Positions 1 to 8,300 of a stretch of DNA of 64,000 nt are shown piece after piece (positions within the stretch are counted from its first letter, which is position 1; each line of letters starts with the position of its first letter). The stretch is from positions 3,775,501-3,839,500 of the forward strand of contig NZ_CP113527.1 of the NCBI RefSeq assembly GCF_028877475.1, written 5' to 3'. The notes beneath the pieces were generated by a model. It saw only the letters and a program-made list of their open reading frames with translations, had not been told where the DNA came from and ran no database searches. The stretch is from Lysinibacillus irui. GTDB taxonomy: Bacteria; Bacillota; Bacilli; Bacillales_A; Planococcaceae. The translations under genes were made by a program, and so were the position numbers.

Positions 1-1
1 C

Positions 2-760
2 ATTTTAATTACAGTTGTTTTATCGCTTATTTTGCAAGACGTAAATGTGTTTCATTTATGGCTTTGGACATTTTTAGCTGTAGCCCTTCACGTCTTTGTT
101 GATATTTTTAACGCCTATGGTACTCAAGCAATACGACCATTTTCTAGAAAGTGGGTAGCGTTAGGTGTTATAAATACATTTGATCCAATTATTTTTTCCT
201 TACATTGTCTTGGTATTGTGTTATGGGCATTTGGTACAAATCCTGTTTGGACATTTAGCATCATGTATGTCGTCATTGTAGTTTATTATATTTTACGATT
301 TGCTGTTCAAAAAGCTGTAAAAAAAGCTGTGCATCATACCTTACAGGACGAAGAATACGTCATTGTAGCACCTACTATGCGCTTCTTTCATTGGCGAATC
401 GCAGCCAAATCTAAAACACATTACTATGTAGGGCGAGCTTATGGAAGGACAGTTAATATTTACGATAAATTCGAAATTAAGCCTTTACCAAAAACTGCGC
501 TTATCCATGCTGCAATGAAAGACCCTAACTTAGCAGCATTTGTGTCCTTTTCCCCCATGTACCGATGGGAAATCTCAGAGCTTGAAAACGGCTTAACAGA
601 AGTAAGATTAATCGATCTGCGTTACCGTAGCGATAATCGTTATCCTTTCGTGGCCGTTGCACATTTAAATGATAATAATGAAATCATGACGTCCTATACG
701 GGCTGGATTTTCACAGAAGATAAGTTACAGAAAAAACTACAAATCGGTGCAAGTAATTAA
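2..760 (+). CDS. yfhP: YfhP-type membrane metal-dependent hydrolase, 5' truncated
   Basis: The reading frame is open to the first base of the window, so the N-terminus lies outside. A TTG at 32 is internal and not a plausible start. The visible part has hydrophobic helices with conserved aromatic and acidic positions (HLWLWTF, HVFVDIFNAYGTQA), then further membrane segments to about residue 90 and a soluble C-terminal domain. This fits the YdjM/YfhP (DUF457) family of predicted membrane-bound metal-dependent hydrolases; no substrate can be assigned. The order yfhP(+), yfhJ(-), yfhH(-), recX(-), yfhF(+) matches the Bacillus yfh region, which supports the name. The gene ends at a strong bidirectional terminator. 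Confidence 0.8.
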   Translation: MLITVVLSLILQDVNVFHLWLWTFLAVALHVFVDIFNAYGTQAIRPFSRKWVALGVINTFDPIIFSLHCLGIVLWAFGTNPVWTFSIMYVVIVVYYILRFAVQKAVKKAVHHTLQDEEYVIVAPTMRFFHWRIAAKSKTHYYVGRAYGRTVNIYDKFEIKPLPKTALIHAAMKDPNLAAFVSFSPMYRWEISELENGLTEVRLIDLRYRSDNRYPFVAVAHLNDNNEIMTSYTGWIFTEDKLQKKLQIGASN

Positions 761-766
761 GCAGTA

Positions 767-797
767 AACCCTGACCAATAGTGGTCAGGGTTTTCTT
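767..797. terminator. Bidirectional terminator between yfhP and yfhJ
   Basis: An 11-bp stem (AACCCTGACCA / TGGTCAGGGTT) with a short loop is followed by TTTTCTT. It sits between two convergent genes and overlaps the end of yfhJ. Confidence 0.85.
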
Positions 798-1065
798 ATT
801 GGATCATATCATCACTAGCATCTAATAAATGAGAGTACTTTGGATTGCGTCCTGCAAAGGTATGGAGTTTATCACCATAGCTTGTAATTAATTGGCGTAC
901 TAGATTTTCTGTATAATCTGCGCCTCGATAAGCGTATCCTGCTTTGGCAGCTGTTGATTCAAAGTCACTCCATAACAGTTCAACCCAAACACGTGCTCGG
1001 CCCACTGACATTTGCGGATTTTTTGCCAGCAACTCAGCTGTCAATTTTTCAATTTTATCTTCCAC
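796..1065 (-). CDS. yfhJ: YfhJ family protein (WVELL motif)
   Basis: A small soluble protein of 89 residues. It carries the diagnostic WVELLW motif near residue 27 and a following YRGADYTE segment, typical of the YfhJ/WVELL family. Its function is unknown. The GTG start at 1065 directly abuts the yfhH stop codon, and an AAGGTGGG ribosome-binding site lies within the end of yfhH. It is therefore probably translationally coupled as the last gene of recX-yfhH-yfhJ. Confidence 0.85.
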   Translation of the reverse strand: MEDKIEKLTAELLAKNPQMSVGRARVWVELLWSDFESTAAKAGYAYRGADYTENLVRQLITSYGDKLHTFAGRNPKYSHLLDASDDMIQ

Positions 1066-1395
1066 TTACTTTCCCACCTTTACAGGGGATAGTATAGATA
1101 CAGGTAATGCTTCTTGATACTTGTTTCCACCTAAACGGTGTCCCCAAGCAAAGCGTCCCTTTAGATAATCTACTTGGAAAAATTCATTATCCGAACCATC
1201 AATACGATACATTTCTCCTGGTACAATCGTATCCAGATCTACTAAATAAGCAGCTGCCATTAAGGCTTTGCGTTCATAAACAGCAAACTCATTGATAATT
1301 CCTAGCTGCTCGGCCTTACGTGCTTTTTCTTTTAGAAAAGCTATTTCCTCACGTAGTTCATGCTCCGACATAGCAGCATAATTTTTTTCGTTCAT
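1066..1395 (-). CDS. yfhH: YfhH family protein (DUF1811)
   Basis: A 109-residue soluble protein. The N-terminal half is a charged helix (HELREEIAFLKEKARKAEQ). The C-terminal half is a small beta domain resembling an SH3-like fold (VPGEMYRIDGSD, GRFAWGHRLGG). This is the pattern of the DUF1811/YfhH family, whose role is not established. The ATG overlaps the recX stop by four bases (ATGA), and a GAGAAGGAG ribosome-binding site lies in the recX tail, so the two are translationally coupled. Confidence 0.85.
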   Translation of the reverse strand: MNEKNYAAMSEHELREEIAFLKEKARKAEQLGIINEFAVYERKALMAAAYLVDLDTIVPGEMYRIDGSDNEFFQVDYLKGRFAWGHRLGGNKYQEALPVSILSPVKVGK

Positions 1396-2195
1396 TCTTC
1401 ATTCTCCTTCTCTTCTATAAAACGATCTATTACCTCTATAGGAAAACCCTTTTGATAGAGCGCCTGTTTAATTTTCATTTTCAGCTCATAACCAGTATAC
1501 TTCGATACGTACTTTTTCCAAACTTTTTCGCCTTGAACATCGAGGAGCTGTTGCCAGTTGTCTTCATCTTGTCCAAGCTCTATTTGGTTAAGCACCTCTT
1601 CAACAATAGAAAATGCATAACCTTTTCTTAACAGATAATCTTGGATTTTTGCCTTTACTTGTGTTGGTGTTTTTTTGTTTTCTGAACGAACAATTTTATC
1701 GGCTAACTGGCTAGCTAGGTTTAATTGTTCTTCGAAACTATATGTAGCAAGCACCTCATCCTGTAAGTTTTTATCTATGCCTTTTTTGATAAGATCTTGT
1801 CTAATCGCTCTTGGCCCTTTTTTCATAGTAGCCTTTTTTGTATCGAGCAATGCCTTTGAGTAATTTTCATCATTGATAAAACCATATGTTTTTAACTTCT
1901 GGATTGCCTCTAACACCACTGCTTCTCCAAATTCTAATGCAAGGAGCTTTTTCTTAACCTCATGCTCACTTCGCATTTGATAAGATAAAAAATTTAATCC
2001 TTTATTAAATGCCTTACGTATTTCATCCTCATAGGCAATTTCCTGGATTTCAAATTCGTCCAGTACTTTCCCCTTTGTTAAACCAAATTGAATGAGAATA
2101 GCTTCATCAACCGGAAAAGCATATTCTTCATTTAAATAAATATTATAGCGCTCAGGATTGTTTTTTTGACGTGCAATTTTTGTAATCATACGCAT
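1392..2195 (-). CDS. recX: Recombination regulator RecX
   Basis: RecX binds RecA filaments and modulates their activity. The 267-residue protein begins MRMITKIARQ and shows the family's repeated three-helix units, e.g. NFLSYQMRSEHEVKKKL, GFINDENYSKALLD, and GPRAIRQDLIKKGID around residue 140. The length matches Bacillus RecX. The ATG at 2195 was chosen because GAGGTG lies six bases upstream; an in-frame GTG at 2204 would overlap that site. It leads a tight recX-yfhH-yfhJ operon and is itself preceded by a 21-codon ORF. Confidence 0.92.
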   Translation of the reverse strand: MRMITKIARQKNNPERYNIYLNEEYAFPVDEAILIQFGLTKGKVLDEFEIQEIAYEDEIRKAFNKGLNFLSYQMRSEHEVKKKLLALEFGEAVVLEAIQKLKTYGFINDENYSKALLDTKKATMKKGPRAIRQDLIKKGIDKNLQDEVLATYSFEEQLNLASQLADKIVRSENKKTPTQVKAKIQDYLLRKGYAFSIVEEVLNQIELGQDEDNWQQLLDVQGEKVWKKYVSKYTGYELKMKIKQALYQKGFPIEVIDRFIEEKENEE

Positions 2196-2210
2196 AGCAA
2201 ACACCTCACT

Positions 2211-2276
2211 CTAGTTATTATAGCATTTCTTTTTAAAGGATTTGATAATTGGTATTAGTATTTTGCCTACGTACAC
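2211..2276 (-). CDS. Tiny 21-residue ORF upstream of recX
   Basis: A GTG start at 2276 has an AGAGGTG site eight to nine bases upstream and opens a 21-codon frame with the peptide MYVGKILIPIIKSFKKKCYNN. The stop lies 15 bases before the recX ATG. The peptide is hydrophobic at the front and lysine-rich at the back. It could be a genuine small membrane peptide, a leader ORF affecting recX translation, or chance. Only the ribosome-binding site and position support it. Confidence 0.35.
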   Translation of the reverse strand: MYVGKILIPIIKSFKKKCYNN

Positions 2277-2449
2277 TGGTATTCACCTCTCTAATTAGGT
2301 AGTTATCTCTGCTTGCATGGGTACTATATATTAGCGAAGATTTTTTGCGCCTCTGACACATACGTTTTCAAACCATACGCTACAGATGTTCACTAATCGG
2401 TTACATGGTAAACTTACAAGTAAGCTTTTATTCGAAAAGAGGTGTTGTT

Positions 2450-3358
2450 ATGAAAATCGTTATTGCAGGTGGTACTGGCTTTGTTGGAAAAGCCCTTATA
2501 AAGCTATTGCAAGACTATGGTCATAACCTTTTTGTCTTAACACGTCATCAATCAAAAATAGATAATGGCGTTCACTATGTACAATGGCTACAGCCGCACC
2601 AGCCTTCTGTAGAGTTATTTGAAGGTGTAGATGTTTTTGTTAATCTTGCAGGTGTTTCTTTAAATAATGGGCGCTGGACGAAAAGACAAAAAAAGGCTAT
2701 CTATTGGAGCCGAATGAATACGACACTTGAAATAATACGGATAATGGAAATACTTACGAAAAAACCTAAAGTATTTGTTAATGCTAGTGCGGTAGGTATT
2801 TATCCGACTTCAACAGAAGCAATCTATGATGAAGATTTTACGGCTTATGCAACTGACTTTTTGGGAACAACCGTCCATGATTGGGAACGCCATGCAAAAC
2901 GAGCAGAGCGTTTTGGGATTCGGGTTGCTCTCGCACGTTTTGGTGTCATTTTAGGACGAGACAATGGTGCACTCCCACCAATGCTATTACCGTATAAAAT
3001 GCATGTAGGTGGAACTATTGGCTCCGGTGAACAATGGCTGTCATGGGTACATATCGATGACGTAGCACGTGCCATTTATTTCGCTATAATGAATGAAAGT
3101 ATCCATGGACCATTTAATGTAACGGCCCCAAATGCTATGAGAATGAAAGATTTTGGACAAACACTCGCAAAGGTCATGGGTAGACGTCATTGGATGCCTG
3201 TGCCAGGTTTTGCTATACGTTTAGCTCTCGGTGAACAAAGTAAACTTGTTTTAGAGGGGCAACATGTCCTCCCAACAGTTTTAGAAAAACATCATTTTAC
3301 ATTTCAATATCCTTATTTAACACAAGCACTTGAAGACATATTAAATGCTCGGAAATAG
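2450..3358 (+). CDS. yfhF: TIGR01777-type NAD-dependent epimerase (YfhF)
   Basis: An extended SDR-like protein of 302 residues. The N-terminal Rossmann motif GGTGFVG lies at residues 7–13, and further conserved elements include NLAGVSLNNGRWT and NASAVGIYP. The C-terminal DUF1731-type tail contains MLLPYKMHVGGTIGSGEQW and HIDDVARAI. Related proteins are called sugar nucleotide epimerases or cell-division-inhibitor SulA homologues, but the substrate is unknown. The ATG at 2450 was chosen because AAAAGAGGTG precedes it; an upstream ATG at 2405 would add 15 residues before the Rossmann strand. It diverges from recX, as in Bacillus. Confidence 0.88.
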   Translation: MKIVIAGGTGFVGKALIKLLQDYGHNLFVLTRHQSKIDNGVHYVQWLQPHQPSVELFEGVDVFVNLAGVSLNNGRWTKRQKKAIYWSRMNTTLEIIRIMEILTKKPKVFVNASAVGIYPTSTEAIYDEDFTAYATDFLGTTVHDWERHAKRAERFGIRVALARFGVILGRDNGALPPMLLPYKMHVGGTIGSGEQWLSWVHIDDVARAIYFAIMNESIHGPFNVTAPNAMRMKDFGQTLAKVMGRRHWMPVPGFAIRLALGEQSKLVLEGQHVLPTVLEKHHFTFQYPYLTQALEDILNARK

Positions 3359-3379
3359 TGGATAATTTCTAGCTTTTTT

Positions 3380-3414
3380 ACGCATCCTAATGAAAAAGAA
3401 AGGATGCGTTTTTT
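3380..3414 (+). terminator. Terminator hairpin overlapping the pdaA ribosome-binding site
   Basis: The 8-bp stem ACGCATCC/GGATGCGT (3380–3387 with 3402–3409) is followed directly by six T residues and then the pdaA ATG. It looks like the yfhF terminator. However, the AAAGGATG sequence that would serve as the pdaA Shine–Dalgarno is part of the 3' arm, so folding would hide it. Confidence 0.7.
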
Positions 3415-4239
3415 ATGTGGAAACAACATATTGTAGGTGCGGTAATCGCTACTTTTATTATTGCCGCAGGAATTAGCTTTAATCCAAATTTTGCTGCCGG
3501 TTCTGATGAACACCATTGGGGCTTTAAGCGCGCTAAAAATGGAGAACAGGCAGAGGCAGGAGCGCAGCTTGATCAGTTACTTGATAAATATGGAGCTATT
3601 TACAAAGGAAAGCCGGATAAAAAAATTGCCTATTTAACATTTGATAATGGCTATGAAAACGGCTTTACCGAAAGTATTTTGGATACATTGAAAAAGGAAA
3701 ATGTACCTGCAACCTTCTTTTTAACAGGACATTATTTAGACAGTGCCAGCGATTTAGTAAAACGCATGGTAAAAGATGGTCATACAATCGGGAATCACTC
3801 TTATGGTCATCCCAATATGGCTCGTCTCTCTCCAGATGGAATGCGTGCAGAATGGAAAAAGTTCGATGGAAAGCTACGCGAATTAACTGGAATTGACCGC
3901 ACAACTTATGCCCGTCCACCCGAAGGTATTTTTAATGCAAAAGTGTTAGAGGTGGGAAATGCAGAAGGTTATCGTCATATTTTCTGGTCTGTAGCATTTA
4001 AGGATTGGATGAAGGATGAACGTCGTGGTGCGGATTATGCTTATAATGCACTAATGGAACAATTGCATCCTGGAGCGGTTATATTAATGCACACAGTAGC
4101 ACAGGACAATGCTGAAGCTTTACCAATGTTTATTGCAGAAGCAAAAAAACAAGGCTATACATTTTTATCACTTGACGATTTAGTATTAGAATATGATGAT
4201 TTCCCTGTTGCTTTGCAATCCCCTGTACCTTCGTTATAA
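3415..4239 (+). CDS. pdaA: Sporulation polysaccharide deacetylase PdaA
   Basis: PdaA de-N-acetylates muramic acid, which then cyclises to muramic-delta-lactam in the spore cortex, where the germination lytic enzymes cut. The 274-residue protein has a hydrophobic N-terminal signal or anchor (residues 5–20). Its NodB domain carries TFDNGYE (PdaA proteins have DN rather than the usual DD), HSYGHPN for metal binding, ARPPEG and a late HTV motif. The start follows AAAGGATG, which lies inside a hairpin. It probably acts in the mother cell on cortex together with the LytH-like peptidase at 52.7 kb. Downstream rlmCD follows after 28 bases. Confidence 0.93.
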   Translation: MWKQHIVGAVIATFIIAAGISFNPNFAAGSDEHHWGFKRAKNGEQAEAGAQLDQLLDKYGAIYKGKPDKKIAYLTFDNGYENGFTESILDTLKKENVPATFFLTGHYLDSASDLVKRMVKDGHTIGNHSYGHPNMARLSPDGMRAEWKKFDGKLRELTGIDRTTYARPPEGIFNAKVLEVGNAEGYRHIFWSVAFKDWMKDERRGADYAYNALMEQLHPGAVILMHTVAQDNAEALPMFIAEAKKQGYTFLSLDDLVLEYDDFPVALQSPVPSL

Positions 4240-4267
4240 TGGGGAGATGACATTATAAAGCAGGGAC

Positions 4268-5656
4268 GTGGAACGTTTGACGCAGCAAACAACGATGACC
4301 GTGGGACAAAAATTCCCATTAACAATAAAAAGACTTGGTATTAATGGTGAGGGTGTAGGATTTTACAAACGTAATGTAGTATTTGTGAAAGGGGCAATTC
4401 CTGGAGAAGAAATTACAGCTCAAGTAACAAAAACACAGCGTAATTTTGCTGAAGCTGAAATATTATCAATCCGAAAAGCTTCAAAATACCGTCAGGAAGC
4501 ACCTTGTCCAGTTTACAACGAATGTGGTGGCTGTCAGCTTCAGCACATGACTTATGACAAACAGCTAGTGGAAAAGCGTGATATTGTTATTCAAGCATTA
4601 GAACGTTATGCAAAACCATTAGCTGAAACTGTAGAGGTACGGAAAACACTTGGTATGGATAATCCTTGGCACTATCGTAATAAAAGCCAGTTCCAAGTGC
4701 GTAAAGAAGGCAAGCGCGTATATGCTGGCTTATTTGCAGAAGGAAGTAACAAGCTATTGAATATAAATGATTGCCTTGTTCAGCACCCCGTCACTTCTAA
4801 AATTACTGTTGCAACACGTAAGATTTTACAAAAATTGAATATAACTATTTACGATGGTCGTACGCTTGATGGTTTAGTTCGTACGATTGTAGTTCGTACT
4901 GGTATACGCACTGGGGAGACACAAGTAGTACTTGTAACTACTCGTAAAGAAATTCCTCATTTAACTGAACTTATAACACGTATTAAAAAGATTGATCCTA
5001 GCATTGTATCCATTGCACAAAATATAAATCGTGAGAAAACTTCTTTAATCTTTGGTGATGAAACGATTGTTCTTGATGGTAAAGAAACAATCCACGAGGA
5101 GCTTGGTGAATTGGCCTTTGATTTATCAGCACGCGCCTTTTTCCAGCTAAATCCAACGCAAACTGTTCATCTCTATAATGAAATTAAAAAGGCTGCTGCT
5201 TTAACTGGTAAAGAAACAGTTGTAGATGCTTATTGTGGAGTCGGAACAATTGGACTTTGGCTAGCAGATCAAGCGAAGGAAGTCCGTGGGATGGATGTCA
5301 TTCCTGAAAGCATTCAAGATGCACGTAAAAATGCACGTAATCATGGCTTTAAGCATACTAAATATGCAGTTGGTACAGCAGAAAATGTCCTAGCTAAATG
5401 GAGAAAAGAAGGGTTTACACCAGATGTTATTACTGTAGATCCACCACGTACAGGACTTGCTCCTGAGTTTATTCGAACAGTGCTTAAGCTTAAACCTAAA
5501 CGTTTTGTTTATACCTCTTGTAACCCTTCGACTTTAGCTAAGGACTTACAACAGTTATCGAACCTTTATCATGTTGAGTATATTCAGCCTGTTGACATGT
5601 TCGCTCAGACAGCTCAGGTGGAATGCGTGGCAAAGCTTGTATTGAAAAATAAATAA
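4268..5656 (+). CDS. rlmCD: 23S rRNA (uracil-C5)-methyltransferase, RlmCD type
   Basis: A TRAM plus RumA-type SAM-dependent methyltransferase of 462 residues, converting U747/U1939 to 5-methyluridine in 23S rRNA (family knowledge). The N-terminal TRAM domain covers about 10–70 ([15 protein letters not shown]). An iron-sulfur site [10 protein letters not shown] gives C-x5-C-x2-C near residue 80, with the fourth Cys in INDCLVQ. The SAM motif is [13 protein letters not shown], and the catalytic cysteine lies in YTSCNPSTL. Position-specific assignment (RlmCD or a paralogue such as YfjO) cannot be settled by eye. The start is GTG with AGCAGGGA upstream; an ATG nine codons in is the alternative. 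Confidence 0.88.
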   Translation: MERLTQQTTMTVGQKFPLTIKRLGINGEGVGFYKRNVVFVKGAIPGEEITAQVTKTQRNFAEAEILSIRKASKYRQEAPCPVYNECGGCQLQHMTYDKQLVEKRDIVIQALERYAKPLAETVEVRKTLGMDNPWHYRNKSQFQVRKEGKRVYAGLFAEGSNKLLNINDCLVQHPVTSKITVATRKILQKLNITIYDGRTLDGLVRTIVVRTGIRTGETQVVLVTTRKEIPHLTELITRIKKIDPSIVSIAQNINREKTSLIFGDETIVLDGKETIHEELGELAFDLSARAFFQLNPTQTVHLYNEIKKAAALTGKETVVDAYCGVGTIGLWLADQAKEVRGMDVIPESIQDARKNARNHGFKHTKYAVGTAENVLAKWRKEGFTPDVITVDPPRTGLAPEFIRTVLKLKPKRFVYTSCNPSTLAKDLQQLSNLYHVEYIQPVDMFAQTAQVECVAKLVLKNK

Positions 5657-5663
5657 ATGGCAA

Positions 5664-5700
5664 AAAGGACGTCTCAAAAAAATTGAGACGTCCTTTTCTT
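5664..5700 (+). terminator. Terminator after rlmCD
   Basis: A long stem AAAGGACGTCTCAA/TTGAGACGTCCTTT closed by a poly-A loop is followed by TCTTT. Confidence 0.85.
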
Positions 5701-5989
5701 TATTTAGCACAGCACAAGCTGCCTGGTGGATGATAGACGGTCTAGAAAAGTCGATACCTTAACCATTTCCCCAGGATTTAAAAGATTTTTAAATGTTGAA
5801 TTTTGAGCTTTTACCAAAAGAACTTTAAGACGTAAGCTTTGTACTTTTATCTTTACTCTTTAAGCTTTCAATTTAGTTTAGTTGAAAGTTTCCATTGGGT
5901 AAGGCATGTTTAAGGTTTTTACTCGCACACATGCCTTCAAGCGCGAGCGACTTTTCGTTTTCCATTTTCGCTAGGTCATGCAAATCTCG
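5701..5989. other. 290-bp gene-free region, possible intergenic repeat
   Basis: No gene with a ribosome-binding site is present. The minus strand holds a 30-codon frame starting with an ATG near 5963 (MENEKSLALEG…) that lacks a Shine–Dalgarno. There is also an 8-bp inverted repeat AGGCATGT/ACATGCCT around 5901–5937 without a T-run. The peptide-like text with stem structure suggests a dispersed intergenic repeat, but no second copy was found in this window, so this is only a suspicion. Confidence 0.25.
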
Positions 5990-6625
5990 TTAAGCTTGTA
6001 CTTCAATAAATGTTGTGGCATTCGACTCTGATAGAACAGCATCAACCTCAGATTCAAATTCTTCAATTCGATTACTCAATGTTTCTATTTGTTTTTTGAC
6101 GTTTAGTGGATCGATTAATTCATACTCATTTCTTTTCATAAATGTTTCAGTATGTAATTTGACTTCCTCTGGAGATTGTTTGTCTTTATTGCCTAATATG
6201 TTAATTAAATAAGTTTCCAACTTGGCTGGTAATGCATCATTTTCTTTGGCAACTGTATGAATTGCTGAACGGTATTGATGCTGCATAACTTCGAGCAAAT
6301 TCTTTTCAAATTGAATAGATTGCTTTCGTTCAATTGCCTCTGCAACTGTCATTTCTTCCTTGCCAACTTTCACCTTAGTTTGGGCATTAGATTGAACAAC
6401 GAGTGCTTTTATTTTATTTCGATAGTGAATTAAGCCAATCACTTTATCATACGAAGCTTGCATTTGTTTTTCATACTCACCAATTTCTATACCATTAATC
6501 TTACTATTACTTTTTCGATTAGCTAATACCGAGCTAACCTCATTTGTTGCTGCTTCAATTCTTATATTCAACATTTTTAATTCTGTTAACGCACGATGAA
6601 TAGATAATTTTTTCATTTCAGTCAT
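5990..6625 (-). CDS. Hypothetical coiled-coil protein
   Basis: Not recognised with certainty. It is a soluble, strongly helical 211-residue protein. An N-terminal helix (SIHRALTELKMLNIRIEAA) is followed by a short beta section ending in a KVKVGKEEMTVAEAIERK segment, and a C-terminal coiled coil (VKKQIETLSNRIEEFESEVD). The N-terminal pattern and the TVAEAI motif recall small phage-associated or DIP1984-like proteins, a weak resemblance only. The ATG at 6625 was chosen for its GGGAGA site; longer frames start in the promoter. A promoter TTGGAC–18–TATAAT at 6662–6691 reads into it and is divergent from a candidate small RNA. No partner gene is nearby. Confidence 0.65.
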   Translation of the reverse strand: MTEMKKLSIHRALTELKMLNIRIEAATNEVSSVLANRKSNSKINGIEIGEYEKQMQASYDKVIGLIHYRNKIKALVVQSNAQTKVKVGKEEMTVAEAIERKQSIQFEKNLLEVMQHQYRSAIHTVAKENDALPAKLETYLINILGNKDKQSPEEVKLHTETFMKRNEYELIDPLNVKKQIETLSNRIEEFESEVDAVLSESNATTFIEVQA

Positions 6626-6661
6626 GATAAAATCTCCCTGTCTAAGCAAGTGTATTTTTTT

Positions 6662-6691
6662 ATTATAAATGGTAATATTAACAATGTCCAA
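6662..6691 (-). promoter_or_regulatory. SigA-type promoter of the coiled-coil gene
   Basis: On the minus strand, TTGGAC and a perfect TATAAT are separated by 18 bases, about 40 bases upstream of the start codon at 6625. Confidence 0.6.
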
Positions 6692-6711
6692 AATATACCT
6701 TTAATTTTTTA

Positions 6712-6740
6712 TTGATTTCAAAAGAACATGTCTGTATAAT
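6712..6740 (+). promoter_or_regulatory. SigA-type promoter of a candidate small RNA
   Basis: TTGATT (6712–6717) and TATAAT (6735–6740) are spaced by exactly 17 bases. No coding sequence follows; instead three hairpins end in a T-run. Confidence 0.7.
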
Positions 6741-6746
6741 ATCTTT

Positions 6747-6833
6747 CTAGGTGCCAAACCTATGTAACTTGGACGGAACATCCTTGTTACGCAAAAAACG
6801 CCATAACAGCACGGATTTGCTGGGCGTTTTTTT
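6747..6833 (+). ncRNA. Candidate small RNA with three hairpins
   Basis: A transcript starting near 6747 would fold into three stems. The first is TAGGT-gccaa-ACCTA. The second is GTAAC…GTTAC, enclosing GGA/TCC. The third is a terminator AAAACGCC…GGCGTTTTTTT. The element is about 87 nt, has its own consensus-like promoter and holds no ORF with a start signal. It was not recognised as a known RNA class. The terminator also works in reverse for the convergent MFS gene, so part of the structure may simply serve that gene. Confidence 0.5.
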
Positions 6834-6838
6834 GTTTT

Positions 6839-6870
6839 GAGCGGGAAGATGAGCCCCGCTCTTTTTATTT
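6839..6870 (+). terminator. Second tandem terminator on the plus strand
   Basis: The stem GAGCGGG/CCCGCTC is followed by TTTTTATTTT and lies directly after the small-RNA terminator. It faces the end of the convergent MFS gene and overlaps its stop codon. Confidence 0.6.
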
Positions 6871-8049
6871 TGCCATCGATGGTTGTTTATGCTTCTGACG
6901 TCCAAAAATTAGTAAAACGATTGCAACTGCAAGCAATAGCATTGCCACAAGTAAAAGGAAGCTATAATTTTTTACATATTCTAAATAAACCCCACCTAAA
7001 AAAGGTCCTGTTAAGCTACCAATGCTTAGAGCAATACCGCACAGTAAATTTCCTGTAGGTAAAAGCTCCTTTGGTGTTAAATCCGCCATAAATGTAATCC
7101 CCAAAGAAAACATCGAGCCAACTAACGTACCCGTTAAGAAAAACGCTACAGCCACAGCCATTTGGGAATGCTCTAAAAAGCTTGCAATTCCGAAAATGAT
7201 AGCACCCCCAAATGACCCTATCAGCAAGATGTTCCTTCTCCCGATTTTATCGCCTAGTGCACCTAGTGGAACTTGAGTCAAAATACCACCAAATGTAAAG
7301 ACAGATAAAATAATAGGAATCATACCGACTTCAAAACCTTTGCGTAAAGCATAAACTGGAAACAACGCATTTAGTGAAGACTCCAGAAACCCATAAACGA
7401 AAGGTCCTAAAAAGGCAATCCAACCAAATACAATGGCCATTTTATAACGTTGCCATCCTCTTGCTTTTAAGTCACCAGTTAGTCGCTCTGGTTTTTCATT
7501 TTGTAAGAAAAATACAAAGGACCATGCGAATAGGCACATGATGGATGAGACGATAAACGGTAAAGCTTCTGTAATTTCTATCAGCTTGACTAAGAGTGGC
7601 CCAACTGCAAAGCCTATACTAAATGATAAACCATAGATGGCCATGCCTTTCCCTAAACTTTTAGGATCTGCTGTACTTGTAATCCATGTTTGTGTCGCAT
7701 AGTGTAAAGCATGATCTCCTACACCGATTAGTAAACGAAGTACAAACCAAAAGGTCACACTCTTCCATAAGGGAAATGCAAGTAAAGACGCAAAAACAAG
7801 TGCTCCACCAACTAATATAATCGGTTTGTAACCCCATTTCCGTAAAGGCTGCTCAATAAAAGGTGAAATTAATAATGTTCCTATGTATAAGCCTGTTGCA
7901 TTCAAGCCATTCAATGCAGAGGATACCCCATCACGTTCAAATATGATCGAAATAAGCGGTAGTAGCATCCCTTGTGAAAAGCCTGATATGGATACAATTA
8001 ATACTAAAATGGTAAATCTTTTTTTGCTGTAATCTGAGAAGTACGTCAT
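6865..8049 (-). CDS. MFS transporter, multidrug-efflux-like
   Basis: A 394-residue major facilitator protein with about 12 hydrophobic segments. A motif near TM8–9, PLGALGDKIGRRNILL, corresponds to the MFS loop signature and is repeated in the C-terminal half. The overall look is that of drug:H+ antiporter-type permeases. The substrate is unknown. The ATG at 8049 was chosen because GGAGGG precedes it; the longer frame up to 8115 would read through a terminator. A promoter-leader-terminator module lies immediately upstream (8094–8300), so transcription may be attenuated. Confidence 0.82.
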   Translation of the reverse strand: MTYFSDYSKKRFTILVLIVSISGFSQGMLLPLISIIFERDGVSSALNGLNATGLYIGTLLISPFIEQPLRKWGYKPIILVGGALVFASLLAFPLWKSVTFWFVLRLLIGVGDHALHYATQTWITSTADPKSLGKGMAIYGLSFSIGFAVGPLLVKLIEITEALPFIVSSIMCLFAWSFVFFLQNEKPERLTGDLKARGWQRYKMAIVFGWIAFLGPFVYGFLESSLNALFPVYALRKGFEVGMIPIILSVFTFGGILTQVPLGALGDKIGRRNILLIGSFGGAIIFGIASFLEHSQMAVAVAFFLTGTLVGSMFSLGITFMADLTPKELLPTGNLLCGIALSIGSLTGPFLGGVYLEYVKNYSFLLLVAMLLLAVAIVLLIFGRQKHKQPSMAK

Positions 8050-8093
8050 TTTTCCCTCCAATATCAAGTCATTCTTCCAAAGAACAGCATACC

Positions 8094-8300
8094 AAAAAGC
8101 CTTAGCGCTCACCACATGTGATTTTACGCTAAGGCCTAACTAATACTTATCCTCATTTAATTGTATAAACACGAATTTCGGCTTTTGATTATTACCGAGT
8201 ACTTGTTTAAACTCCCTCCTTTTCGAGTTAGTGTCGCAATTATTTTTTCAATCAGCTCCTTTACTTTATCTTAAAACAACTTTAACATACATCAACAATA
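8094..8300 (-). promoter_or_regulatory. Terminator-containing leader of the MFS gene (candidate attenuator)
   Basis: On the minus strand, a weak promoter (TTTACA–17–TAAAGT) near 8310–8283 is followed by two Shine–Dalgarno-like motifs (AAAGGAG, AAAAGGAGGG), several short frames and a strong terminator. The terminator stem is GCCTTAGCG/CGCTAAGGC (8127–8135 with 8099–8107), followed by TTTTT, 45 bases before the MFS start. One frame ends VFIQLNEDKY, with its stop at 8140–8142 touching the terminator's 5' arm. A CTAACT upstream can pair with AGTTAG beside that arm. This fits ribosome-mediated attenuation, but no convincing leader start codon was found. Confidence 0.4.

Noticed and set aside
32-34. 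TTG as the start of the first gene
   Set aside because: The frame is open to the window edge and the protein text upstream is membrane-like; the gene is truncated.
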